DNA from: Diphasiastrum complanatum
Taxonomy: Eukaryota; Streptophyta; Lycopodiopsida; Lycopodiales; Lycopodiaceae
Assembly (NCBI GenBank): GCA_029204225.1
Contig: CM055101.1
Location: forward strand, 33,547,683 to 33,611,682
Direction of reading: 5' to 3'
Length of the DNA: 64,000 bases
Shown: piece by piece, positions 1 through 9,203 of the stretch
How positions within the stretch are numbered: the stretch's first letter is position 1
Layout of the letters: each line of letters opens with the position of its first letter
Notes under the pieces: generated by a model
Told to the model about the DNA's origin: nothing
Seen by the model: only the letters and a program-made list of their open reading frames with translations
Database searches by the model: none
Program-made: the position numbers and the translations under genes

Positions 1-94
1 GACATTTTTGATGGCACAAGGTTAATTTTTTTACGACAACCCTTACATCCTCTCTTTAAAATATCTTTATATATATAGATATATATACTAGTAA
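1..94. repeat. Dispersed repeat, left-edge copy
   Basis: About 90 bases from the window edge recur in the same orientation at 35020-35122 with scattered substitutions. Both copies lead into an AT-rich run (ATCTTTATATATA). It looks like one end of a dispersed element of unknown class that starts outside the window. Confidence 0.6.
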
Positions 95-505
95 AGAGTG
101 TCCATCGTTGATGGGCATTGGACGGTCGACAATCTGGGCTGATGATCTAGTGGGTATGCCTCTCATTGACGGGCGGCTGATGATCTGGGTGACGGGCAGT
201 CCTAATGCGGTCTAAAATGGTGGGTGGTAAGCCCATCGATGACGGGTGGCTGACAATTTTGGTTACGGCCGATGGATTGGGTTGAAGGTCAATGGTTTGG
301 GTCGAAAGTGGGTATGCCCGTCGTTGATGGGCAGCCAACGATCTGGATGACAACCAATGATTTGGATGGTGGCTGATGGTTTAGGAGAAAAGTCGATGGT
401 CATTTACGCGTGGCCCACTATTCAAAGTAGTATGTTAAGCCCGTCGTTGACGGGCGGCCTACTATTTAAAATAATATGTTATGTTGTTCATGCATGTGTG
501 TATGT

Positions 506-555
<50 letters not shown>

Positions 556-760
556 ATACATGCATGTGTGCGAATACTTGCCTTTAGGTGTGTATGGGGG
601 TGTGTGTGTGTGCATATTTTGTATGCATGTGTTTGCAAATGTCTGTTAACGGGTGGCCCATAGTTCAAAGTGAATAGGTTGTTCATGCATGTGATATGTA
701 TGTGTGTTTGTGTGCATGTGTGAGGATGTTTTTTTTTAAGTTTGTATGTGACGTGTGTGT
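75..760. repeat. GACGGGC hairpin repeat, copy A
   Basis: This block matches 6797-7452 in direct orientation almost throughout. It is built from degenerate units around a self-complementary core (for example GCCCGTCGTTGACGGGC at about 439) followed by GATGATTTGG-like spacers, and its right part is GT-rich. The copy stops exactly where a copia LTR begins at 761, while copy B continues, so the LTR marks an insertion or truncation point. No protein is recognised. Confidence 0.75.
496..554. repeat. (GT)n microsatellite
   Basis: A TG/GT dinucleotide run inside repeat copy A. Copy B has only a short TG tract at the same place, so the run expanded after the duplication. Confidence 0.95.
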
Positions 761-1385
761 TGTGAAGGATTCAAATTGTCCTTCATCTTTGGTTACAAAA
801 AGGAGCAAACCAACAATCCTGCCAATGTAGAAAAAATAGCATCTACATATAAAATGAGATGCAAACTCTAAGAGATACTGATAAAACATGAACCAAAATA
901 TAAAATATGATTGATGTCCATACAATTACAGTACCCTACTGTATTTCACACGTGTGGAACCGAAAATAGCAAAATATGAGCATTCTACACACAAGATTGC
1001 AAGATAACATCATGAGAGTGCACCAATGAGTAGTAGAACCCAAAGAGAACCATGTATGATGATGAAATGAGAAAGAGAAGAGAGAAGATGTGTTTCTCCA
1101 CAAGGTACATCCTTTTATAGAGTGTCCAAATCCTATTTGGCCACTTGGCTTTTTCTCCAAAATGTAAACCCTACTATTTTTGGGTGTAGATTCAATGTAC
1201 CCAAAGTTCAAATTTGAATCTCTCTCAAACTCGACTACCAACTTTCCCACACTTTCAAAAAGTGTTTATTGAATGTATTTTAGACTAATATAGCTTCAAA
1301 AAGTTTCTCTCTAAGTCTAAAATGAATTTTGGCCTCATATTGACAATTTACCAAAATATGACTAAACTTGTTGAAATCTCTCACA
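761..1385 (-). mobile_element. Copia-type LTR, 3' LTR of a truncated element
   Basis: The right end, read on the minus strand, begins TGTGAGAGATTTC. The left end on the plus strand begins TGTGAAGGATTC, giving imperfect terminal inverted repeats and a length near 625 bp. A TATA-like CTATAAAAGG lies on the minus strand at about 1110-1120. Immediately right of the LTR is a polypurine tract (GAAGAGGGAG on the minus strand) and a pol tail ending in VEEGV, as in the intact copia element at 27.7-31.7 kb. A CACACGTGTG palindrome lies at 947-956. The left boundary is supported independently because repeat copy A breaks there relative to copy B. Confidence 0.7.
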
Positions 1386-1584
1386 CTCCCTCTTCAACTA
1401 GTTTTGGCATAGTTTTAACCATACTACTTTGATCCAACTTTATAATGATCTCCATCCTAAATATAGACCTCCTTTCTAAGGTTCTAAAGTATCTTTCATA
1501 TTTGATATAGAGAATAGTGTCCAAATTGGATGACTCATACGACAATGATTCCTCCTCACTATCATTCACAATGACATCATTCAA
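1386..1584 (-). pseudogene. Ty1/copia pol 3'-end relic
   Basis: A short open stretch on the minus strand ends in KLVEEGV, directly against the polypurine tract and the LTR. The intact copia polyprotein at 27731-31684 ends in NVEEGV in the same position. No ATG opens the frame and the usual RNase H motifs are missing, so only the last residues of a decayed element remain. Sequence from 1585 to about 1795 shows nothing recognisable. Confidence 0.55.
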
Positions 1585-1794
1585 AGTACACCCTACTTTG
1601 AACTCTTCACATACTTCTCTCTTGACTTGTGACTATCTCCCTCATCAAGTCTCTTGATAGAACCATTTGTTGTACTCTCTTTATGAAGACATGTGACTCC
1701 ACTTGCCGCAAAAATGACTTTCTTGGACTCATCAAAAAATAATGTAGAAGAACCATCTCCTTCATGCATGCACCTAGCAACATCTTTTTTGCCA

Positions 1795-2990
1795 AGGGCT
1801 AAGGGTTAAGATCCAAGGGAGAAGGATTAGGGCTAACGACCAAAGGCTAATGAACAAGGGCCAAGGACCAAGGGCTAAGGATGAAGGGCGAATGGCCAAT
1901 GGCGAAGGACAAATGACCAAAGGCTAAGGGCCAAGGGAGAAGGGTTTAGGGTTTAGGGCTAAGGTTTAAGAATTTAGGATTTAGGGCTTAGGATTTAAGG
2001 GCTTTTGGGCTAAGGTCTAAGGGTTTAGGATTTAGGGTTTAGGGCTTAGGATTTAAGGATTAAGGGCTTAGGGCTTAGGGCTTAGAGCTAAGAGCTTAGG
2101 GCTTAGGGTCTAGGGCTTAGGGCTTAGGATTTAGGGCTTAGGGCTTAGGGGTTAGGGTTAAGACTTTAGTGTTTAGGGTCTAGGGTCAAGGACCAAGGAC
2201 TAAGGACTAAGGATGAAGGGCGAATGGCCAATGGCAAAGGACAAATGGCTAAAGGCTAAGGGCCAAGGGAGTAGTATTTAGGGTTTAGGGCTAAGGTTGA
2301 AGGATTTAAGATTTAAAATTTAGAGTTTAGGATTCAAGGTTTAGGATTTAGGGCTAAGGGCTTAGGGTTTAAGATTTAGATTTTGAGATTTAGGGCTTAG
2401 GGCTTAGGATTTAGGATCTAGAGCTATGGGCTTAGGGTTTAGGGTCTAGGGTTTAGGGCTTAGGGTATAGGATATAGGGTATAGAGTTTAGGATTTAGGG
2501 TTTAGATTTAACAATTTAGGGTTTAGGGCTTAGGGTTTACGACTTAGGGCTTAGGGTTTAGGGCCAAGGACCAAGGGCTAAGGATGAAGGGTGAATGGCC
2601 AATGGCGAAGGACGATTAAGGACCAAGGGTTTAGGGTTTCAGATTTACGACATAGATTTTAGGGCTTAGAGATTAGGGTTTAGATTTTAGAATTTAGGGT
2701 TTAGGATTTAAGGCCTAAGGTTTAGAGTTTAGGGTTTAGTATTTAGGATTTAGGATTAAGGGCTAACGACTTAGGGCTTCGGATTTTGGGTTTCGGGTTT
2801 AGGGACTAGGGTTTAGAATTTAGAGCTAAGGGCTTAGGGTTAAGGGCATATGGTTTATGGTTTAGGGTTTAGGATCTAGATTTTAGGGTTTTTAGTTTAG
2901 GTCTAAAGAATTTAGGACTAAGGGCTTAGGGTTTAGGGTTTATGGTTTAGAGTTTAGGGCTTAGGTTTAAAGGCTTACGGTTAAGAATTT
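1795..2990. repeat. Degenerate interstitial telomere-like repeat (TTTAGGG type)
   Basis: About 1.2 kb is made almost wholly of 6-8 base variants of the plant telomere unit TTTAGGG (TTTAGGG, CTTAGGG, GCTAAGGG, ATTTAGG) on the plus strand. A longer block with the phrase GGATGAAGGGCGAATGGCC recurs, with the ATGAAGG phrase at 1881, 2213 and 2584, giving higher-order spacings of 332 and 371. Exact TTTAGGG units are scattered, not in long perfect runs, which suits an old interstitial tract better than an active chromosome end. Confidence 0.85.
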
Positions 2991-3204
2991 GCTGGAAGGA
3001 GCGTCGAGGTATTCACTCTAGAGATGGAAATGAAATGATCCTCATGAGGAAATTTTGTGGGAAATTGTGGAGGGATCGGAGAAGAAGCCGCAAGCAGAAG
3101 CGGAAGGAGTTCCGATCGATGAAGGAGCGGGGAAGTTTTTTGACATGCGTGAGTGGAAAGCTATGATCACGTTGGGAGAGACACCAGCAGCGCAGGTACA
3201 AGAT

Positions 3205-3352
3205 GTGACTACCCTGTTGATGTGTGGAACAAGCTCAACATATATGAAGGAAAAATCGTCACCAACATCCTGTTGCTGCGACGGGAATTAGCAAATGCAA
3301 GGATGGCAGAAGGCGATCCTTTGAGTGTGCATTTGGAAAAATGGAATAAAAA
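3205..3352 (+). pseudogene. Copia gag (UBN2-like) fragment
   Basis: One plus-strand frame reads a VWNKLN core, then LLLRRELANARMAEGDPL and HLEKWN. This spacing matches the UBN2-type Gag domain of plant Ty1/copia elements (W..L...Y, then LRR.L...RM.EGD, then H...). The intact elements in this window carry the equivalent LRRQIFSS and REGES motifs. There is no start codon and no continuation into a zinc knuckle, so it is a fragment. No function can be claimed. Confidence 0.5.
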
Positions 3353-4171
3353 AGGCCCCTGCATCTTCGTTTGGTCGTGCATGGCCAGAGGCCTTCTATG
3401 CCCCCTTCGCTGGCGTTGCATCATTATACATCGTAGGTGTTGCATCAGTGCTTAAAGTACACATCGTAGGTGCTGAAATTTTTGCTATAGAACTCGATAG
3501 AGGTTCAGCAATTAGAATATAAATGATTCACTAAGAGCTAGCGCTTCTTTCACTTTGCCAGGCTGAGAAATGTTTTTTTGGAGTTCAAGGTCGTTCATGT
3601 GGATGTAGCGCAGCTAAAGCCGTACATGTTTGATTTGCAGCAGGATGAGATCCTTTTCAAATCATTTAAAAAGTATATAACATTCATCAATAAATGACAC
3701 TTTAATCACAAATCTTTTTCAAACCGTATTCCTTTGTATATTGTCAAAATTAGCAGTTACAACCCCTACCGCTTGAAGTATTAAGTACTTACTTGCGTTT
3801 ATAATTTAGGCATAACCACCAATACAAACTATAACGTCTCTACATTTATATCCATATCTCCCTCATCAGATTCCTCAAACCCAGAACTTGAGTCTTCAGA
3901 TGAATTTGGAAGTGATTCCAAATGGTTTTGATGCGCTAGAATATTTTTTGGAATATCGATAGTCAACCGATGTTGTTCATGAGCTCTGCCACACAATATG
4001 ACATTCTATATAACCACACAGACTAACTTGGAGCACAAAAAATTTCAATAATGATGCTCGCACCTCGCCAATGCTTTGCTTTCTTTTTGTGATCTGGCGT
4101 ACATGACACAAAATGTTTTGCCGATTTTTCACTATCTCTGGAACACAACCTCAAGAGTTTAGGGTTTGGAC

Positions 4172-4174
<3 letters not shown>
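3353..4174. other. No recognisable gene
   Basis: Mixed-composition sequence with only short open frames on either strand. I see no domain, RNA gene or clear repeat until the CT microsatellite at 4175. Confidence 0.5.

Positions 4175-4231
<57 letters not shown>
4175..4231. repeat. (CT)n microsatellite
   Basis: An almost perfect CT dinucleotide run. On the minus strand it produces an Arg-Glu tract in a chance open frame. Confidence 0.95.
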
Positions 4232-4233
<2 letters not shown>

Positions 4234-4400
4234 ATTGATCTTAACAAAGTACTCTTCCTCCGACGGTTTCTGGATGAATTTGTAGGATGATATCTTCCTC
4301 TGGCAGACTCTGCAGACTCTTTTTTCAGCCTTGAATGTTTTAGACGCTTGCTTCTAATTTGCTGAAGAGTTTCATCACACATTCTTCACTGCTCTTTTTT

Positions 4401-4633
4401 CAACAATAGCCTTATTATCAGAGCAGAAATTGAGTATCAATTGGTCAGATTCTTTATAGGATGTCGTTCACCACATGATCATTGTGATTCTTCCCTCTGG
4501 AATACTCGCTAGAAGAACAAGAATACTTTGAGGAGTACGAACAATAGCCTTATTATCAGAGCAAAAATTGAGCATCAATTGGTTAGATTCTTCTTTATAG
4601 GATGTCCTTCACCATATGATCATTGTAATTCTT
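4401..4633. repeat. Spaced direct duplication of about 90 bp
   Basis: The segment 4401-4492 is repeated at 4541-4633 with a few substitutions and one small insertion. Both begin ACAATAGCCTTATTATCAGA and end near CATTGTGATTCTT or CATTGTAATTCTT. About 50 bases separate them. No coding function is evident. Confidence 0.8.
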
Positions 4634-5197
4634 CGCAAATAATGATATTTTCTTGAACGTATTATTTCTTTTACCTTCATTTTCGGATGCCCGTCATGTA
4701 AAGAAGATATTCAAGTCGGAAGAACAATGAAAATAGTGTGCTCACACACATTAGTAGACTCTATTTGATTATTTGTTTGGATTTAAATTTTTTTGTAAGT
4801 AAGTGTTAAAAACGCTTTTATCAATAAAAGTATTAAAATAATGACCTAAATTCAAAAAGTCATAACTACAATATTTTTTTACTCTTCGAGCTGATTCCAG
4901 CAAGTATTTGCATGACAATATTTGATTTCAGTCTGATTGATATTTTTAAAGACCCTATTTAGTTAGATGACATTTTACGCCTTTCACAGAATTTTTTAAC
5001 TTTCTTTCAAGTTAAATATCTTCTAAGTATGAGCTCCGATTCAAGTGATGTAGAAAACAATATTGCTCTATTTTTTGAGTTCTTTGCATTGACTATATGG
5101 ATGACTAGTTTAAAGTGATTTTATAATGTGACCCATAATCAGGCTAACCAAACTTTATGTGATTGTACATATTCTGAAACATTGATTTTGGATCCTC

Positions 5198-5296
5198 AAA
5201 TCATTATTCTATCTCTCACTCTCTTAATACAAGTTTAAATCATTATTCTATCTCTCACTCTCTTAATACAAGTTTAAATCATTATTCTGTCTCTCA
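5198..5296. repeat. 39-bp tandem duplication
   Basis: A 39-base unit starting AAATCATTATTCTATCTCTC occurs at 5198 and 5237, with a partial third unit at 5276. The rest of 4634-5618 contains no recognisable gene. A 90-base phrase at about 5300-5390 is copied at 5632-5695, within the open frame described next. Confidence 0.85.
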
Positions 5297-5618
5297 AACC
5301 CCAATCAACAAGTAGTTGCTCCGGAGTTTGTACGAAACATTATTTCATATAGAAAGCACATCCGCCTGAAGCCACCAGTACAAGTCAAACAAGACTATTT
5401 TTAACAGAAAATTTGAGTCATAATCCTTCTTTATGCTGAAAAGTGATAAATTACAATCTAAAATATAGTAGGATGTCTGCTTAAAATAAAGTGTCATGTT
5501 TACTATTTTTGATAGGTATCCATGGCCATCTCTCTCGGAGCGCTATTGTTTGCTTGATTCTGATGAAATCCGTGTTAACTTTGACTTGCAGGATAAATGA
5601 ACAAAGGTTGTGAATATC

Positions 5619-6125
5619 ATGTCTGAAAACCCCAACCAACAAATAGTTACTTCGGAGTTTGTACGAAACAATGTTTCATATAGGACTCCGGTTTCTGAAA
5701 ACACATCCACCAAAAGGAAGAGATTGGCCCGCAGGAGACAAGCCAAGAGTAGGGCTTTGCCAGCATGTAGTATAGGCACTGCAGGTGTGTCCCTACGTAG
5801 CAATGGTACATTGACTTTAGATGCCAGTGTACAATCACTTAGTAGTGGTGCAGTGGAGCACATCGGGAGTAGCGAAACCAGTTTGGCTGTAGGCATGCCT
5901 CTGCATAGCTATTATCTGTTGACATTACATCATGTCATGGTACCATCACCTCAACGTCTTGTTGTAGAGTTTGTTGAAAGTAGTGCATTTTCATCAGACT
6001 GTAGGAGTCCATCCACCCAGTTTAGGTCATCCGAGATAGGGGTAGCAACGGAGAGGGTAGAGTTGGTTATACTCGAATTTTTTTTGATGACTCAAATTTT
6101 TGTAATGTCTCGAATTTTTTCATAA
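5619..6125 (+). CDS. Unrecognised open reading frame
   Basis: An ATG at 5619 opens a frame of about 168 codons that I do not recognise. It has a basic stretch (KRKRLARRRQAKSR) near residues 30-43 and is otherwise Ser-rich. Its last 20 or so residues come from the start of the GACTCGAATTTTT minisatellite, so the C-terminus is probably accidental. The opening codons are part of a phrase that also occurs at 5300-5390, where it is not open, suggesting a duplicated fragment of some mobile or captured gene. It could equally be a chance frame. Confidence 0.25.
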   Translation: MSENPNQQIVTSEFVRNNVSYRTPVSENTSTKRKRLARRRQAKSRALPACSIGTAGVSLRSNGTLTLDASVQSLSSGAVEHIGSSETSLAVGMPLHSYYLLTLHHVMVPSPQRLVVEFVESSAFSSDCRSPSTQFRSSEIGVATERVELVILEFFLMTQIFVMSRIFS

Positions 6126-6545
6126 AGACTCAAATTTTTGAGACTCAGATTTTTGAGACTCGAAATTTTTCAAAGACTCGAATATTTCCAACTCGAATTC
6201 TATGAACGACTCAATTTTTCGGAAAGCTTGAATTTTTCAATAACTCAAATTATTTGGAAAACTCGAATTTTTAAGAAGACTCGAATTTTCAGAACGACTC
6301 GAATTTCTAGAATGACTTGAATTTTTGTAAAGACACAAATTATTTGATGACTCAAATTCGATGACACGATTTATTTGATAACTCGAATTTTTTTCAAAAC
6401 TCAAAATTTTTCGAAAGACTCGAATTTTTGAAAGACTCGAATTTTTTCCAGACTCGAATTTTTCCCAAAATTCGATTTTTCTCAAGACTCGAAATTCTTG
6501 ATGACTCGAATTTTTCTCAAGACTTGAATTTTTCCTAGACTCAAA
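6066..6545. repeat. GACTCGAATTTTT minisatellite
   Basis: Roughly 480 bases consist of 10-16 base units on the theme GACTCGAATTTTT, with variable T-run length and frequent single-base changes. More than 30 units can be counted by eye. It keeps short frames open on both strands, giving Phe/Glu/Ser-rich frames that should not be taken as genes. Confidence 0.9.
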
Positions 6546-6712
6546 TGGACGACCACGTACATACACACACATACATCGGCCACCCATCAACGGCCATCGA
6601 CTTTTCTCCTAAATCATCGCTGCTCGCCCGTCAACGAGATACTGAATTTTCAGATCATCGGTCGTCACTAGATCGGCCGCCATTGCCCGTCAACGACAGG
6701 CACTCACAATTA

Positions 6713-6713
<1 letters not shown>
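6545..6713. repeat. Inverted part-copy of the GACGGGC repeat
   Basis: Read on the minus strand this matches the part of copies A and B that runs through CGATGATTTAGGAGAAAAG. It faces copy B (6797-7452) across a TA/CA microsatellite, so the two form an inverted repeat around the simple-sequence core. Confidence 0.65.
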
Positions 6714-6769
<56 letters not shown>

Positions 6770-6814
6770 CACACACACACACATGTATGTATGTATATAT
6801 ATATATATATATAT
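6714..6814. repeat. Compound (TA)n(AC)n(TA)n microsatellite
   Basis: TA run 6714-6759, AC run 6761-6783, then a second TA run to about 6814. It sits at the centre of an inverted arrangement of the GACGGGC repeat. Confidence 0.95.
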
Positions 6815-7452
6815 ACTAGAAAAGAGTGTCCGTCGTTGACGGACATTGGATGGCCGACAATCTAGGCTGATGATCTAGCTAGTGGGTATGCCCCTTATTG
6901 ACGGGCAACTGACGATCTGGGTGACGGGCTGTTCTAATGTGGTCTAAAATGGTGGGTGGTAAGCCCGTCGATAACGGGCGGTTGACAATTTTGGTTATGG
7001 TCGATGGATTGAGTCGAAGGTCAATGGTTTGGGTCGAAAAGTGAGTATGCTCGTCATTGATGGGCGACCGACAATGTGGATGACGGCCGATGATTTGGAT
7101 GGTGGCTAATGGTTTAGGAGGAAAGCCGATGGTTGTTTACGGGTGGCCCACTATTCAAAGTTATATCTTAAGCCCGACATTGACAGGCGGCCTACTATTC
7201 AAAGTAGTATGTTGTTCATGCATGTGTGTATGTGTGTTTGTGTGCCTACATGCATGTGTGCAAATATTTGTTTTTAGGTGTGTATGGGTGTGTGTGTGTG
7301 TGTGTGCATATTTTGTATGCATGTGTTTGCAAATGTCTGTTAACGGGCGGCCCACAGTTCAAGTGAATATGTTGTTCATGCATGTGGTATGCATGTGTGT
7401 TTGTGTGCATGTGTGATGATGTTTTTTTTAGGTTTGTATGTGACGTGTGTGT
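6797..7452. repeat. GACGGGC hairpin repeat, copy B
   Basis: Direct copy of 75-760 with scattered substitutions and a much shorter TG run. It contains the same self-complementary GCCCGTCG..CGGGC cores. Unlike copy A it runs on at 7453 into TG-rich DNA and is not cut by an LTR. Confidence 0.75.
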
Positions 7453-7896
7453 ATGCTAGGGTTCATATTTGATGTGTGTATGTCTGTGTGCATATTTGAT
7501 TTGTGTATATATGCGTGCATATGTATGTGTGTGGATATTTAGTGTGTTTACAATTGTAAGCTTATGTTTGTGTGCATGCAAGTGTGTTTGTGTATGTGCA
7601 TGTACATTTGTCATTTTATTTGTCAAAATCTTGGACAAAGAATAGGGTTTACAAAAACATCAAGTCAATATACAAAGTGAAGCAAATGCCTTGTTCAAAA
7701 GTACTTGTTTGCTTTGCCATGAACTGCGCCTGTTTGTTATGTGACACAAGCTATGCTACAACTTCCACGGGCTATGGTTTTTTTAGGTGGAGTGACAAGA
7801 GAAGGGGGGAACATATGGGGTGGGCAGAGTGAGGGTGTGCTCACTAATGGTTAAGAGCAAGTTGTTTGCACAAAAAGTTTTTTATATGAAGATGTT

Positions 7897-7899
<3 letters not shown>
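7453..7899. other. TG-rich intergenic DNA, no gene
   Basis: Continues from repeat copy B as TGTGTG- and GTATGTG-rich sequence, becoming mixed after about 7640. Only short open frames occur, none with a recognisable domain. Confidence 0.5.
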
Positions 7900-7936
<37 letters not shown>

Positions 7937-7951
7937 CGCGCGCGCACGCGC
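7900..7951. repeat. (TG)n(CG)n microsatellite
   Basis: TG run at 7900-7928 followed directly by a CG/CA run to 7951, then more CA-rich sequence to about 8040. Alternating purine-pyrimidine DNA of this kind can adopt Z-form; that is general knowledge, not shown here. Confidence 0.95.
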
Positions 7952-8831
7952 ACGCATTCGATGTGTCAGGGGAAGCTCACATACACACACAACGAACACG
8001 CGCACACATACACATGTGTGTTATGCACACACACGCACCCCCCCATATTTTTCTTTTTATTGTCTCCTTTGCTCCTTATTTAGGAGTTAAAGCTAGTGAG
8101 TTTGGGCTTGTGGTTAAACATTCTTGAAAATGGCGGGCCTAGATAGGGATTTGAAGGATTGCAAAAAAAAAAAAAACAGTTTAATGTAGTCAAAAAAGTT
8201 TTTCTGTTTATGATTTATGGATTAAAACTTTAGTAATTCCAAATAAAAAAGAAGGCCATGTAATTAAGATTATTGGCTAAAGTTTAAAGCACATTGAAGT
8301 GTGTGAAGAAAATAAAACCTTAACTTCAAACTTTAAATATTTGAATTTAGTGAGTGTGAGGGAGAGGGTGGGGAATCTTTTTGGGACCCACCCCTTAAAA
8401 ACTAAATCTCAACAATCTCCTCACCTCGGGTAGAGAGAGAAAATACCACTTTTGGGCTCATCTAGAGAGAGAAGGCAATACAACCAAATTGGCAAATCTC
8501 CAAATTGACTCAAAAACTCATAGATCTCTCATACATTAATGAAGGGAATGAAAGTACATATAGAAACTCATGAAGATCCAAGCTTAATTCCTATTGGACC
8601 CCTTAAATATATCCTCTCTAATCCTATTGGATGTGTGATTCAACATCCCTCACTTTTGATTGGACCCTTCCAACAAATCTCTCTCTTCTGTGTTTGTGTT
8701 TGTGTTTGGATATATTTCTTTCTTAGCTTGTTTCGTGTGTCAGAAAATAGACTCTCTTGATTTTGCATCAACCATATTATATTTGGTGATGATCTTTTGC
8801 AGTTACTTTTCTTGAACAAGATATAGTGGCT
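7952..8831. other. AT-rich DNA with LTR-like flavour, no gene
   Basis: No coding sequence is recognised. The stretch 8355-8700 (GAGAGGGTGGGG, CAACAATCTCCTCACC, repeated short CT runs) resembles LTR or untranslated leader DNA next to the copia relic at 8832-9203, but no paired LTR or terminal repeat could be found. Confidence 0.35.
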
Positions 8832-9203
8832 TTATTGACCTATCATGATGAACTTACATACCAAGAAGATAGTCATGGATTGGCCCATGGTCCAATCATA
8901 TAAATCTAGAAGACAGAGAAAGTTTAGTATCGTGCAATAGAAAAGTAGACTTACTAAGTAACAATGCATAAACAAGCCTCTATATCCTTGATCTATAATT
9001 TGGCTGATAGACAGTAGATTTTTTGTTAATTTGGGTACATAGAGTACACTAGTGATTAATCTTATAATGCCATCTAGGAACTGAATTAAAATAGACCCTT
9101 GGCCTTCTACCTTGTGCAAACTTGAGTCTTCGAAGAAAATGTACTTCATATCTGAGATAGTGAGTTCTTTGACTAGGTACTTGCATGTGTGAAAAATTGT
9201 CAA
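8832..9203 (-). pseudogene. Ty1/copia protease to pre-integrase relic
   Basis: The minus-strand frame contains LHKVEGQGSI, then VLYVPKLTKNLLSISQ and IIDQG. This is the segment downstream of the copia aspartic protease leading to the GAG-pre-integrase domain; the intact elements here read VLYIPSITKNLLSVSQ at the same place. The protease DSG site and the integrase HHCC motif are absent and the last 45 residues look out of frame. It is an old fragment with no function. A CACATGTGTGG motif lies just upstream at about 9248. Confidence 0.75.

Noticed and set aside
462-686. Open frames over the GT repeat (His-Thr and Cys-Val runs)
   Set aside because: Dinucleotide repeats stay open in every frame; there is no coding evidence.
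1795-2990. True chromosome end
   Set aside because: Units are degenerate and the tract is followed by tens of kilobases of ordinary sequence.
5610-6125. Helitron Rep/helicase N-terminus
   Set aside because: The basic RRRQAK stretch alone is too weak; no Rep or helicase motif and no CTRR end were found.
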